Source of the DNA: JBCDKH01 sp964388485
GTDB lineage: Bacteria > Planctomycetota > Phycisphaerae > Tepidisphaerales > Tepidisphaeraceae
DNA: 64,000 nucleotides
Direction of reading: 5' to 3'
Assembly: GCA_964388485.1 (NCBI GenBank)
Contig: CAYMAS010000001.1
Location: 177,339 to 241,338 of the forward strand
Below are positions 18,463-28,072 of the stretch, piece by piece. The position numbers were made by a program, and so were the translations under genes. The notes below the pieces were generated by a model. That model did no database searches. It was given only the letters and a program-made list of their open reading frames with translations, and was not told the origin of the DNA. Numbering within the stretch: the first letter of the stretch is position 1; every line of letters begins with the position of its first letter.

Positions 18463-20475
18463 TTACAGCGAAACGCCGAAGTTGTTACGGAGGATTGTGA
18501 AGTCGCCGAGGTCGACAAAGGTCGATTGGTCGAAGTCGGTGAAGACGCTGTAGCCCGGGTCGACCTGCGTTCTGCCGAAGCTGTTGCGCAGCGCGGTGAA
18601 GTCCGCCAGATCCACGCGGCCGTCGCCGGTCGCGTCGCCGGGCAGAACCCGCACGCTGAACGCCGGCACGTCCTCGAGCGGCTTCTGTGAGAAGTCGGTA
18701 ATGCTCGACAGGAACGAGATGTCTGCTTCGCCCAAATTGATCGGTGAGAGCAGGCCGAATGTCGCAATGTCCGTGCTCGTGTCGTAGCTGAACGCGGACA
18801 CGTTCAGAGCGAGCTGGCCGCCGTTGAACGAGGCGATCAGTTCATCACCGTTGGCGATGACTCGCTCGCTGAACCGGACGCTGATCGTGTCGACGCCGTC
18901 CAGCGGAGAGACCACCTCGGTCGCAACGCCGCTGTCGAGGATCTGCAGCCCTCGGTCGTCGCCGATGCCGCTGAAGACCAGTGGCGTCCAATTGCTGCCG
19001 GACATCCAGGCGTCGACGACGGTCGGGGCTTCGTTGTTGAAGGCGGTGGCATCGACGTTGAGGTAGTACTGCCCGACGGAGCCGAAGTCGGTGTAGCCGG
19101 TCTTCGGGTTCGTCAGCGGGTCGCCCCGGCCGACGCCATCGATCTGGACGAGGTAGTCGCCCGGTGCGAAGTCGCCGCTGATGACGCTGTTGAGCAGGAA
19201 CTCGGGATTGTCGCTGTCGACGAGCGTGAACGTGCCGTCGCCGTTGTCGCGATAGAGGGTCAGCTCGGTATCGAGGTTCGGCCCGACGGCAACGACGTCG
19301 GCCGTGATGGTGAGGTTGCCGCCGCCATGGGCGAAGGCGAAGGTATCCTGGTCGAAGCGGGTGGTGATCGTGCCGACGACTTCTTCGGCGTCGCCGTTAG
19401 CGTCCTGCATGAGCACCGTGGCGGCGGAGCCGATGACGTCGGAATGGTCGTCGGCCTTGATGCCGGCGCCGTTGGTCGAGCTGCCGATGAGCGAGATGTC
19501 GTTCTGGAAGGTGACGGTGGAGTTGGCGTATTCGCCGGCCGACCACTGCGTCAGCTGCTTGTTGTAGCCGATGCCCATGATCGGTGCCCAGCCGACGAAG
19601 CCGGAGTCGTGACCGTTGTAGTACTCCCCGTCACCACCGAAGCCCGACTCGCCATCGTGGCGGAGACCGAACGTGTGACCGGCTTCGTGAGAGGTGGCTT
19701 CGGCGATGCTCTTGGAGTTGTTGCCCAGCGCGTTGGTGAAGACGAAGGCGGGCGTGTCGGAGCTGAATCGGAACGAATTGAGGATCGCCACGCCGCCCGC
19801 TCCGCCGAACCAGTTGTCGGCACCGATGGCGATGCGGACGCCCCACTTGTCGTCGCTGCCGCCGGTGCGACGCAGGTCGGCGTCGGACGGCTCCACGGTG
19901 GTCACGTTGATGTTGAACGGAGCGAAGTCCTCGGCCACGCGGCCCCAGATTTCCTGGATGCGGAACCGCTCGGTGTCGCTGAAGTTGTTGAAGTCGGTAT
20001 CAAGCGACCAGGCAGGCGTGTTGATGACGCTCGGGCCGCCTTGCGTGTTCCACTGCGTGCCGGTCGTCGTGTGCCCGGTGAAGTCGAGGTAAATGACCTT
20101 GTCGGCACCGGGCAGGCTGTTGAGGTTGAACGTCTCGGCGAAGTCGTAAGGCGGCTCGACGAACGTGTCCTGCGGCTGCATGACGAACGCGTCCAGACTC
20201 GGCTGCGGCGCCGGCAGGACGTGGATGCTCCCATGATCGTGCTCGTCATGAGGCTCCTGGAAGGTCGAGGCGTCGACGTCCACAAGCCCCTGGGCCGGAG
20301 CACCGTCGACGTCGTAACCGGCCTCCACTGTGTCGCCGATCGACAGCCGCGTGCCGCCTAGCTCGTCGGCAACGGCATCCGGCAGCGACACCGACAGCAG
20401 CCTGCGGGCCTCGACGGCTTCCAGAAGAACGCGGCGGGTACGAAGGGGACGGATCTGGCGGAGGTCTTGGATCAT
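18463..20475 (-). CDS. Secreted metzincin-type zinc metalloprotease with dockerin-like repeats (copy 1)
   Basis: 670 residues from ATG 20475. The N-terminus carries VEARRLLS, a variant of the planctomycete LEPR-XLL motif. The protease domain has the zinc site SHEAGHTFGLRHDG at about 261-273 and the Met-turn PIMGIG about 35 residues later, both hallmarks of metzincins. A beta-rich region with bacterial PPC-like features follows, then an Ig-like segment, then two dockerin-like calcium loops (GDATGDGRVDLADFTALRNSFG split over DGRVDLADF, and FVDLGDFTILRNNFG). The protein ends FGVSL. A paralog lies directly upstream (20683-22545). It should act outside the cell; its target is unknown. Confidence 0.88.
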   Translation of the reverse strand: MIQDLRQIRPLRTRRVLLEAVEARRLLSVSLPDAVADELGGTRLSIGDTVEAGYDVDGAPAQGLVDVDASTFQEPHDEHDHGSIHVLPAPQPSLDAFVMQPQDTFVEPPYDFAETFNLNSLPGADKVIYLDFTGHTTTGTQWNTQGGPSVINTPAWSLDTDFNNFSDTERFRIQEIWGRVAEDFAPFNINVTTVEPSDADLRRTGGSDDKWGVRIAIGADNWFGGAGGVAILNSFRFSSDTPAFVFTNALGNNSKSIAEATSHEAGHTFGLRHDGESGFGGDGEYYNGHDSGFVGWAPIMGIGYNKQLTQWSAGEYANSTVTFQNDISLIGSSTNGAGIKADDHSDVIGSAATVLMQDANGDAEEVVGTITTRFDQDTFAFAHGGGNLTITADVVAVGPNLDTELTLYRDNGDGTFTLVDSDNPEFLLNSVISGDFAPGDYLVQIDGVGRGDPLTNPKTGYTDFGSVGQYYLNVDATAFNNEAPTVVDAWMSGSNWTPLVFSGIGDDRGLQILDSGVATEVVSPLDGVDTISVRFSERVIANGDELIASFNGGQLALNVSAFSYDTSTDIATFGLLSPINLGEADISFLSSITDFSQKPLEDVPAFSVRVLPGDATGDGRVDLADFTALRNSFGRTQVDPGYSVFTDFDQSTFVDLGDFTILRNNFGVSL

Positions 20476-20682
20476 GAGCAACAAGGGTCTGACAAGGATT
20501 CGCTGCGACCGACCATTCGGACGCACGACAAGCGGGCCTTCATGCAGTAGCAGATTTACCCGCTGCGGGTTCACGCGGTCGCGAGATTCACCTCAAAAGG
20601 GAAGCAACTTTCGTCGACAGCCGAACTCGCTCCGTCCTGCGTCGCACGGACGGCGTGATCCTTACAAGCGGAACCTTCGGTT

Positions 20683-22545
20683 CTAGATCGTCACGCCGAA
20701 GCTGTTTCGCAAGATCGTGAAGTCGCCCAACGAGATGAAGCCGTCGCCGTCGAAGTCGATGAAGACATTGAAGTTCGGCTCCAGGACCGTCGTCGAGAAC
20801 GCGTTCCGCAACCGCGTGAAGTCCGTCAGATCGACCCGGCCATCGCCGTCGGTGTCGCCCGGCAGGACGGCCAGTTCGATGTCGCCCGACAGCGGCAGGC
20901 CGGCGAAGTCCGTCGCGCCGGCGACGGGCGTCAGGTCAAATCGGCCTGCCGTCAGCGGCTGATCGATGGCGAATGTAGCCGTCGCTGCGACCTGATCATC
21001 GGCAATTTTAGTGAGGTCCAGCCCGTCGAGCGCGGTCGTCATCACCGGCTCGCTGAAGCGGACTGTCAGCGTGTCCAGGCCACTGAAGCCGGCCACCACG
21101 CCCAAATCCACGCCCGCCGCCATCACCTGCAGGCCGATGCCGCCGACGGGATCGATCCGCTGCAGCGTCTGACTGTTCCACGACGACGACGACAGGTAAA
21201 CGTCCTGGATCGTCGGCGCCACCGTGTCCTCCGGCATCGCGTCGACAGTCAGCGTGTACTGCCCTATCGAGCCGTAGTCGCTGTATCCACTCGGCGACGA
21301 CGTGAGCGGATCGCCCGACCCGACGCCGTCAAGCCGCGCGACGTACGTACCCGCCGATTCAACGCCCGCGTAAGCCGCATCGAGCTGATCGAACGGGTCG
21401 ACCGTCGCCACCGGCACCAGGGCCGAGCCTTCCTGCCGAAAGAGCTCCAGCTGCACGTCCAGGTTCGGCCAAAGGTCCGCCACGTCGACGCTCACGTCCA
21501 GAACGCCGCCGCCGTGCTCGAAGACGAAGACGTCCTGATCGTTCTGCCGCGAGATGACCCCCTCGACAACGCCGTCCGCCGCCTCGTCCTGATCGAGCGT
21601 CAGGGCAGTCGTGATCGAGTCGCCGACGTCATCATCACGGAAGCCGAAGCCATTCTCGGCACTAGCGATGATGAACAGGTCGTCGTCGAACGTGTTGGTC
21701 GCGTTCCAGTAGCCGCCGTCGCTCCATTGGGCGAAGGTGCTGTCGCTGGAGCCCATGATCGGCGACCACCGGCCGACGTCGCTCTGATGGCCGCGATAGT
21801 ACTCGACGTACTGCAGGTTCTGCACGACGCCGTCGTGGTTGAGCCCGAGCGTGTGGCCGATCTCGTGGCTGATCGTATTCGTCATCGCCGCGTACGACGC
21901 CTGCCCCTGACCGCCGAAAACGTTGTTGAAGACGTACGTCGGCGTGTCGGAGTTCCACGTGAACGAGTCCAAGTAAGCCACGCCCGCCACGTTCGGAAAG
22001 AACCAGTCCGTATTCGATCCGCCGATGACCACCCGTTGGCCCCACCGCGTGTCGCCGAAGCCGCTGTTGATCAGGTCACTTGCCGGCGGCTCCTGTGTCG
22101 TGACGTTCACCTCGAACGGCGCGAAGTCTTCCGCCACCCGTTGCCACAGACCACGGATGATGCTCAACTCGCCCGTCGTGAAGTCGTAGCTGGGGTTCGT
22201 CGAGAAGGCCGGCGTGTCGATGGGGCCGTAGTCATCGTTCCAGAACGTGTTCGTCGTGATGTGGCCGTCAAAGTCGAGGTAAATCGTATGATCCGCTTCG
22301 GGTCGGCTGCTCAGCGAGAAGGTTTCGTCGAGCAGCGAACTGGACGGCGCTGAGTCGTCAGGCTCGGGCGATGGGCCGACGGTGCCCACCTGCGGCACGG
22401 GCAGGATGCCGACCTCGTGAACGTGCGGCCGGGTCGACTTGTCGAAGTCGGTCATGCCGCCCAGTGCGATGCCATCGAGGTCGAGGCCGTCCCAACTCGC
22501 GGAGAGGAGGCGGCGGGCTTCGAGGCGTTCAAGGGGCTTCATCAT
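20683..22545 (-). CDS. Secreted metzincin-type zinc metalloprotease with dockerin-like repeats (copy 2)
   Basis: 620 residues from ATG 22545 (MMKPLERLEARRLLSA). It has the same layout as copy 1: LEPR-XLL-type start, zinc motif SHEIGHTLGLNHDG at about 226-238, Met-turn PIMGSS, a PPC-like domain (FVFEHGGGVLDVSVDV), and paired dockerin-like loops (DGRVDLTDFTRLRNAF and DGFISLGDFTILRNSFG), ending FGVTI. The two genes are 207 bases apart and clearly arose by duplication, but they have diverged widely outside the active site, suggesting different substrates. Divergent from the M20 amidohydrolase gene. Confidence 0.88.
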   Translation of the reverse strand: MMKPLERLEARRLLSASWDGLDLDGIALGGMTDFDKSTRPHVHEVGILPVPQVGTVGPSPEPDDSAPSSSLLDETFSLSSRPEADHTIYLDFDGHITTNTFWNDDYGPIDTPAFSTNPSYDFTTGELSIIRGLWQRVAEDFAPFEVNVTTQEPPASDLINSGFGDTRWGQRVVIGGSNTDWFFPNVAGVAYLDSFTWNSDTPTYVFNNVFGGQGQASYAAMTNTISHEIGHTLGLNHDGVVQNLQYVEYYRGHQSDVGRWSPIMGSSDSTFAQWSDGGYWNATNTFDDDLFIIASAENGFGFRDDDVGDSITTALTLDQDEAADGVVEGVISRQNDQDVFVFEHGGGVLDVSVDVADLWPNLDVQLELFRQEGSALVPVATVDPFDQLDAAYAGVESAGTYVARLDGVGSGDPLTSSPSGYSDYGSIGQYTLTVDAMPEDTVAPTIQDVYLSSSSWNSQTLQRIDPVGGIGLQVMAAGVDLGVVAGFSGLDTLTVRFSEPVMTTALDGLDLTKIADDQVAATATFAIDQPLTAGRFDLTPVAGATDFAGLPLSGDIELAVLPGDTDGDGRVDLTDFTRLRNAFSTTVLEPNFNVFIDFDGDGFISLGDFTILRNSFGVTI

Positions 22546-22699
22546 GGTCAGGAGGCGGCAAGGCCGAGGGTGACGAGCAACAGCAACACGTGTCAAGATG
22601 AAAATGCGTTGTCGCAGGACGACCCGAGCGAGCCGCCCTTAGACGCTCGTGAAGGGGTGCCGGTTCGTCGTGGCATCGCCCCAGGCCGTACCGTCCCCC

Positions 22700-23869
22700 A
22701 TGCCCACCGACGCCCAGGCCACGCTCGAGCATGCCGGCGTGTTGCGGCGTCGGCTGCACCAGATACCGGAACTCGGCTACGAGGAACACGAGACCGCCAA
22801 GCTCATCCGCGGCGAACTCGATCGGCTCGAAATCCCGTATGCCGAAGGCCCGGACGACGCACCGACCGCGACCGTTGCGGTGCTCGGCGATACGACCAAG
22901 CCATGCGTCCTGCTCCGGGCGGACATCGACGCGTTGCCGATCACCGAGGCCACCGGTGCCGAACACGCCAGTCGCCACAAGGGCACGATGCACGCGTGCG
23001 GCCACGACGGTCACACCGCCAACCTACTCGCCGTCGCGGCCATGCTGCGGGATCGCAACGACCTGCCGAACTGCGTCAAGCTCGTCTGGCAGCCAGCCGA
23101 AGAAGGTGGCGGCGGCGGCAAGCGGCTGTGCGACGCGGGCGTCCTCGACGAAAGTGAGCGATTCGGGCCGAAGGTGTCGGCGGCGTTCGGGCTCCACGGC
23201 TGGCCGCTGCTGCCGATCGGCTACGTCGCCACCCGGCCCGGACCGTTGCTTGCCGCGACCGACACCTTCGAAACCAGCTTCACCGGCCAAGGCGGGCACG
23301 CGGCGTTCCCGCACTTCACCCGGGACCCGCTCATCGTCGCCGCCTCGGCGGTGTCGGACGTGCAGCAGGTCGTCAGCCGCGAGACGGACCCGACCGAGCC
23401 GGTGGTTATTAGCGTCACCCGCTTCCACGCCGGCACCGCGAACAACGTCATTCCCGGCGACGCCGTCATCGGCGGGACGTGTCGGACGCTCTCCAACGAG
23501 TCACGACAGGCGTCGCAGGCGGCGATGCGCCGACGATTTGAAGCCGCGGCGGCGGCGGGACGATGCCACTTCTCGTTCACCTGGAACGACGGCTACCCGG
23601 CGACGGTGAACGACCCGGCGATGGCCGACCTCGTTCGCCAGGTCGCCGGCAAGAGGTTCCTGCCGGCCGACCGCCCGGCAATGGGTGGCGAAGACTTCAG
23701 CTACTACCTGGAGCGGGTGCCGGGCTGCTTCTTCCTCATCGGCCTCTGCCCGCCGGATCGCGAGGACTACCCGTCGCTCCACACCGACCGATTCGACTTC
23801 CCCGACGACGCCCTCGCGACCGGCGTCGATATGATGGTGCGGCTCGTCGAAACGTACCGAGCGGCGTAG
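22700..23869 (+). CDS. M20 family amidohydrolase (amino-acylase / hippurate hydrolase type)
   Basis: 389 residues from ATG 22700. A zinc or manganese enzyme that removes acyl groups from N-acyl amino acids. Metal-binding and catalytic segments are visible: ADIDALPI, HACGHDGHTAN, the QPAEEGGGGG glutamates, a dimerisation domain starting about TFETSFTGQGGHAAFPH, and GGEDFSYY near the end. Length and order match the family. Cytoplasmic: no signal peptide. A longer frame from 22649 adds 17 poorly supported residues. Substrate range cannot be told from sequence. Confidence 0.88.
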   Translation: MPTDAQATLEHAGVLRRRLHQIPELGYEEHETAKLIRGELDRLEIPYAEGPDDAPTATVAVLGDTTKPCVLLRADIDALPITEATGAEHASRHKGTMHACGHDGHTANLLAVAAMLRDRNDLPNCVKLVWQPAEEGGGGGKRLCDAGVLDESERFGPKVSAAFGLHGWPLLPIGYVATRPGPLLAATDTFETSFTGQGGHAAFPHFTRDPLIVAASAVSDVQQVVSRETDPTEPVVISVTRFHAGTANNVIPGDAVIGGTCRTLSNESRQASQAAMRRRFEAAAAAGRCHFSFTWNDGYPATVNDPAMADLVRQVAGKRFLPADRPAMGGEDFSYYLERVPGCFFLIGLCPPDREDYPSLHTDRFDFPDDALATGVDMMVRLVETYRAA

Positions 23870-23923
23870 GTCGATCGTCCCCGTACGAGTCACGCTTGGA
23901 ACGAGGGCTTCCACCAAAGGCGC

Positions 23924-24010
23924 GTCATCCCGAGCGAGCGCAGCGAGCTGAGGGACCTCGTCTGGATCCACGCTACGCAAACGTCGTCCCTCGGCTGAAC
24001 TCGAAATGAC
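23924..24010. repeat. Degenerate inverted repeat related to the 15.6-kb element
   Basis: The left arm from 23924 (GTCATCCCGAGC..., then CTGAGGGAC) and the right arm (GTCCCTCGGC...AAATGAC, ending 24010) are imperfect inverted copies. Both share GTCATCCCGAGC / GAGGGAC blocks with the repeat at 15594-15672. It fills the gap between two converging genes (the amidohydrolase and the GH30 protein). Confidence 0.7.
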
Positions 24011-24032
24011 GGGGTCGGAGCACGACGTCTCG

Positions 24033-26783
24033 CTACTCGCGCTCGTCGGTGGCGAACAGGCTGGTGTTACTGAAGCTCGTCGGGCTGCCGGTCGGCAGGC
24101 TCATGAGGATCAGCTGCGAACCGTCGCCGGTCGTGTCGATGAGTCTGCCGCCGAAGTCGCCGGTGGGGCCGTCGGCGATTGAGACGCCAAAGTTGTTGCG
24201 GAGGATGGCGAAGTCGAAGAGGTTGACCCAGCCGTCGTTGTTGACGTCGCCGCCGTTGAATCCGGGCGAGTTGAACGCGCCGCGCAGGATCGTGAAGTCG
24301 GCCAGGCCAACCGCACCGTCACCGTCGAAGTCGCCGGGAGCGTGGCTGAAGGTGGCACTGGAGAAGGCGTACCGGCCACGCGTCTCGGGCGGCAGTTCGA
24401 AGGCATTGCCGGCCACGTCGGTGACCGTCGACCGCGGGAAGAGACGCCAGTGCCCGCCCGGCAGCAGGACGCCGTCGGCGGCTTCGACTTCCACCTGCGT
24501 GTTGCCGCCAGTGAGCGACGTGACGCTCAGCAAGTTCACGTCCGCCGTCAGACCGTCCTCGCGAACGAGGACGAAGTCGCTCGCCGTCGGCGTCGCGATG
24601 GCTTCATCGAAGGTCAGCACCGACCGGGCAAACCCGCCTTGAAGTGTTTCGACCGCGAGCAATTCCGGAGCGGCTGAATCGCTCGTCCAGGCGTCGAGGA
24701 TGGCGACGGCGTCGTAGTTGCCCTCGACGACGGCCCAGTCGCGGGCGGTCATACCGTCGCGGTCGACCTTGTTCTTGTCGGCACCGAGCTCGAGCATCCG
24801 CTGCGTGTGCGGGTTCGTCAGGTTGATCGCCTCGACGATGGTGGCGCGGCTCGTGATCGCCGACCAGTGCAATGCGGTTCGGCCCAGATCATCCTTGACG
24901 TGGACGTCGGCACCGAAGTCGACGAAGCGGTCGAGCCGATTGCTGCTGTCTTCGGCGGTGACGAGGTCGATGCGGCCCGAGCTGTCTTGGTAGCCGATGC
25001 CCGCGAAGTGGGCGGCGGCGGCGACCATGAGCGGCGTCATGCCGTCGACGTCCTGGAGGTTGATGTCCAGGTCGAGCCGGTCCGCGATGGGCAGGACGAC
25101 GTCGAGCGTCTGGTGGATGCCGCCCATCATGGTGGAGGCGGAGGCATGGAGCAGGCCCCGGCCGCTCTTGTCCCAGATCGCAAGGTAGTCCTCGTCGGAC
25201 CCTTCGTTGAGGATGCCGGGCGGGTGTCCGACTTGAACGAAGACGTGCGCGTAGCTCAGGTTGGCCAGCGAAGCGGGGTAGCCGCTGTTGGCCCAGACGC
25301 GGCCGGTCTCGGCTTCGACGGCCTCGATGGGTTCGCCTTCGACGTTCGTCAAGGTGAGCATCGCCCGAGCCGGAACGGTGAAGCTGACGGTCAGGCCGTC
25401 GTCGCTGAGGGTGACGGGCACTTCGTTCGTGCCGCCTTGCGAGGCGAGTCGGCCCCAGGCGTCGGGGTTACCGTTCTCGTCTTCGAGGGTGAGGTGAGCT
25501 TTCCAGACGTCGGCGGCGCTGAGGAGGTCGTCGGGCGTGTCGAACCGCATCTCGACCTGGCGGGCGTCGTTGGCCATGTTGACAAGGACGGCAGTGTGGG
25601 AGCCGGCGTTTTCGTCGACGAAGGTGGCGGCGTGGAGTCGGCCGCCGTTGGGGCTGTTGGCGTTGCGGGTCCACGAGTCGATCAGGACGCTGCCGGGCCT
25701 GACCCAGCGGGCCAGGTGCTTCGTGCCGGCATATTGGCCGCCTTTGACGGTGATGTCCCGGCCGTCGTCATCCTGTTCGCCGGTGCGGTAGTACCACGAG
25801 CTTCGCCCGTCGCCTTCGCTTTGCCAGGTGACGTGCGCGCTCAGGCCGCCGTCGTTGAGGTAGGCCAAGGCTTCTTCGAGGTAGAACATCCCGCCGGTGA
25901 TGGAGGTCGTTCCCTTGCCGCCCGACTCGGTCGACCAGACAGGCATGCCCGTCGCTTCCGCGACGTCGGCCCACGTGTCGGCATCGTTCGGCGGGGCGTA
26001 GTGGGTGCCCCAGATCGTCTCCGGCAATGCCTCGCCGCGACGGGCGTAGGCATCGACAAGCGCGTCGGTCCATTCGAGGAACCGCAGGTCGCCGAAGTGC
26101 AGGTCGTCGGCGATCATCAGCTTCGTCTCGAGGCCCAGGTCCTCGAAGTGCGACTGCACGACGTAGAACGTCTCGGCGAGCTGGTAGGGCGTGTACTGCG
26201 TCGAGGGGTACGACTGGACGAACAGCGGCTCGTTCTGCAGCGAGATGACGTCGACATCGACGCCGTACTCCTGCTTGGAGAGGATGACGTATTGCGCCAG
26301 GTACTCGGCGAATTCCTGTCGCATCTCCGGCTTGAGGCTCCCGCCGCCGCCGCTGATGTCGTGGTTGACCTTCATCCACCACGGCGGCGACCAAACGGCG
26401 CCCATGACAGTCTGATCCTGACGCAGCTCCAGCTGCTGGGCGTAGGCCATCGAGGCTTCCAACGCTCCGGTGTTGAAGCCGTTGCGGTTGCTCGACAGCG
26501 GGTCGTTGTTGTCGTTGTACCGCTCGAACTCCTGGGGGATCGGCAGACGGACGATCGTCGCGCCAAGATCGTTGGCGATGTCGTTGTAGAAGTGCGCCTC
26601 TTCGTAGACGGGAGGCGTGATCCAGTCGACCATCGACGAGCCGAAGCCATCGATCGTCTGGCGGCGGTCGTCCATGTCGACGTTGAGCTCCACCACCGGC
26701 AACGCGGCGGAAAGCAGGCGACGGGGCTCGAGCGTCTCGAGACTCAACGATGGAACCGGCGAGGCGGCAGGGAGAGAGTTCAT
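24033..26783 (-). CDS. Secreted GH30-type glycosidase fused to ankyrin repeats and dockerin-like loops
   Basis: 916 residues from ATG 26783. The N-terminus carries LETLEPRRLLSA. A clan A glycosidase of family GH30 follows: GFGSSMVDW near the start, WSPPWWMK, acid/base E185 in LQNEP and nucleophile E286 in WSTESGG, then a beta-sandwich side domain. Residues about 570-700 hold three ankyrin-like repeats (DGMTPLMVAAAAH, LGRTALHWSA, DGMTARDWAVVEGNYDA). An Ig-like segment and two dockerin-like loops follow (DGAVGLADFTILRGAF and DGWVNLFDFAILRNNFG), plus a tail. It would hydrolyse an external polysaccharide such as a xylan or beta-glucan. Ankyrin repeats in an exported enzyme are unusual. Confidence 0.87.
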   Translation of the reverse strand: MNSLPAASPVPSLSLETLEPRRLLSAALPVVELNVDMDDRRQTIDGFGSSMVDWITPPVYEEAHFYNDIANDLGATIVRLPIPQEFERYNDNNDPLSSNRNGFNTGALEASMAYAQQLELRQDQTVMGAVWSPPWWMKVNHDISGGGGSLKPEMRQEFAEYLAQYVILSKQEYGVDVDVISLQNEPLFVQSYPSTQYTPYQLAETFYVVQSHFEDLGLETKLMIADDLHFGDLRFLEWTDALVDAYARRGEALPETIWGTHYAPPNDADTWADVAEATGMPVWSTESGGKGTTSITGGMFYLEEALAYLNDGGLSAHVTWQSEGDGRSSWYYRTGEQDDDGRDITVKGGQYAGTKHLARWVRPGSVLIDSWTRNANSPNGGRLHAATFVDENAGSHTAVLVNMANDARQVEMRFDTPDDLLSAADVWKAHLTLEDENGNPDAWGRLASQGGTNEVPVTLSDDGLTVSFTVPARAMLTLTNVEGEPIEAVEAETGRVWANSGYPASLANLSYAHVFVQVGHPPGILNEGSDEDYLAIWDKSGRGLLHASASTMMGGIHQTLDVVLPIADRLDLDINLQDVDGMTPLMVAAAAHFAGIGYQDSSGRIDLVTAEDSSNRLDRFVDFGADVHVKDDLGRTALHWSAITSRATIVEAINLTNPHTQRMLELGADKNKVDRDGMTARDWAVVEGNYDAVAILDAWTSDSAAPELLAVETLQGGFARSVLTFDEAIATPTASDFVLVREDGLTADVNLLSVTSLTGGNTQVEVEAADGVLLPGGHWRLFPRSTVTDVAGNAFELPPETRGRYAFSSATFSHAPGDFDGDGAVGLADFTILRGAFNSPGFNGGDVNNDGWVNLFDFAILRNNFGVSIADGPTGDFGGRLIDTTGDGSQLILMSLPTGSPTSFSNTSLFATDERE

Positions 26784-26920
26784 CAGGCGAAGCGGAGGGC
26801 GGAAGAGGTCGCGGACGTGGTGGCGTTTCAGATCGGACGAAACCAGCAGCAAGCGGGTTCGACCTAGTGATAATTCGGCACGTCCGAGTTGTGGTGGGCG
26901 TGCCCCATGGCGAAGGTCGA

Positions 26921-27166
26921 TCAGGTCGCGATCGCGACGACGACCGATAGCGCTAAGGCAGCCAGGATGAGACCACCGATCAGGTAAATCGTTAGCTTGA
27001 GCGATTCCAGAACCAGCTCCCGCGGCGTCGCGACCTTCGTCGCCTTGTAAGCGAAGCTGATGCCGAGGACGAGCGGCACCAGCAGCCACGGCCAATGGTC
27101 CCACATCGGGGCGGGCGAGAGCAAGGGCACCCACGGGTCGAACAAGTCGGGCGACGCGTCATCCAT
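26921..27166 (-). CDS. Small membrane protein, function unknown
   Basis: 81 residues with two membrane helices (about 25-40, WPWLLVPLVLGISFAY, and 57-80, LTIYLIGGLILAALALSVVVAI). The ATG at 27166 overlaps the stop of the upstream gene as ATGA, so translation is coupled to it. No family recognised; its role is probably tied to its neighbour. Confidence 0.65.
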   Translation of the reverse strand: MDDASPDLFDPWVPLLSPAPMWDHWPWLLVPLVLGISFAYKATKVATPRELVLESLKLTIYLIGGLILAALALSVVVAIAT

Positions 27167-27642
27167 CAGGCCGGCCTCCGTGGTTTGGCGGCACGGTCGG
27201 CGGCGTCGAGGAGGGCGACGAGGTTCATCATGCCCGCTACGGCGACGTACAGCACGCCGATGTCGCCGAGTCGGGCGGTCGGCTTCTGGAACTCGTTGTT
27301 CGCCGCGATGACGCCGCCGTAGCCGGCGACGAAGGTGGCCGGTCCGGCCAGTGCCTGCGGGACGAACCAGAGGCTCCGCGTCAGGCTGCCGACGGGTGAG
27401 GCGACGAGCGTCCATCGGCCGTCACGCGTCAAGGTGCGCTCCCCTTCGACGTAGCCCGGCAGGTCGATGACCCGCACGCCGCCGACGAACAACCCGCCGA
27501 GGAACATGCCGCCGATCGCCAGAAAAATCGTCAACGCCCGCCACCGCTCGCCGATGAGTAGGTGCCCCAGTCCCGGCAGCACCCAACCCAACACACCCGC
27601 CAACCAAGGCGGCATCGACGGCTCTTCGTTGAGGCGAGGCAT
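27166..27642 (-). CDS. Membrane protein of unknown function, DUF6677-like
   Basis: 158 residues. The start (LAGVLGWVLPGLGHLLIGERWRA) is the short helix-turn typical of TM2-like proteins, followed by two or three more membrane segments (TIFLAIGGMFLGGLFVGG, IGVLYVAVAGMMNLVALL). This pattern recalls planctomycete proteins annotated DUF6677, but I cannot confirm that. It forms a two-gene unit with the 81-residue protein downstream. Confidence 0.65.
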   Translation of the reverse strand: MPRLNEEPSMPPWLAGVLGWVLPGLGHLLIGERWRALTIFLAIGGMFLGGLFVGGVRVIDLPGYVEGERTLTRDGRWTLVASPVGSLTRSLWFVPQALAGPATFVAGYGGVIAANNEFQKPTARLGDIGVLYVAVAGMMNLVALLDAADRAAKPRRPA

Positions 27643-27666
27643 GCAACGGATCCCAAGGCAGACGCG

Positions 27667-27960
27667 CTAGCCGAGCACTTCGAGGTGCGTGTACTCGTCG
27701 AGGTTGAACGTGAAGATCTCGCCATCGTTCTTGCGAATGACAAGGCGGTCGAGCCACAGCTTCTCCCCGCGGCTGTGGGCGTACCAGGAGCCGGTCTGCT
27801 TCTGCTCGTAGCTGACGACGACGCCCTCGTGCTCGGTGCCCCACGCGTAGTGCCGGGCAGCGATCTGCTGGACGATGCGGACGCGAGCCCCAGGGACGAG
27901 CTTCGACCGGATGGATGGGTCGACAACAGTTTCCGAGGATGACGCTTGGTCCTGAGCCAT
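27667..27960 (-). CDS. Small soluble protein of unknown function
   Basis: 97 residues from ATG 27960 (MAQDQASSS). After a polar N-terminus it reads like a compact beta-barrel: VPGARVRIVQQI, TEHEGVVVSYEQKQTGSWYAH, LWLDRLVIRKNDGEIFTFNLDEYTHLEVL. The pattern resembles small SH3-like or KOW-like folds, but no family is certain. It lies 24 bases upstream of the DUF6677-like gene on the same strand and may be cotranscribed. Confidence 0.6.
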   Translation of the reverse strand: MAQDQASSSETVVDPSIRSKLVPGARVRIVQQIAARHYAWGTEHEGVVVSYEQKQTGSWYAHSRGEKLWLDRLVIRKNDGEIFTFNLDEYTHLEVLG

Positions 27961-28072
27961 GAGGGCAGCGACTGTAGCAGCGACTCCGTCACGTCGCACA
28001 AGAACCAGTATCTCCCACAGGTCGGGCGATTGATCCCAATGCAACTGGTCTCCGTTTCCTAAGCCGACGGAC

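Noticed and set aside
24807..26867. 686-codon plus-strand frame opposite the GH30 gene
   Set aside because: Composition (Val, Asp, Arg) is that of an antisense shadow, and the minus strand encodes a clear glycosidase with catalytic motifs.
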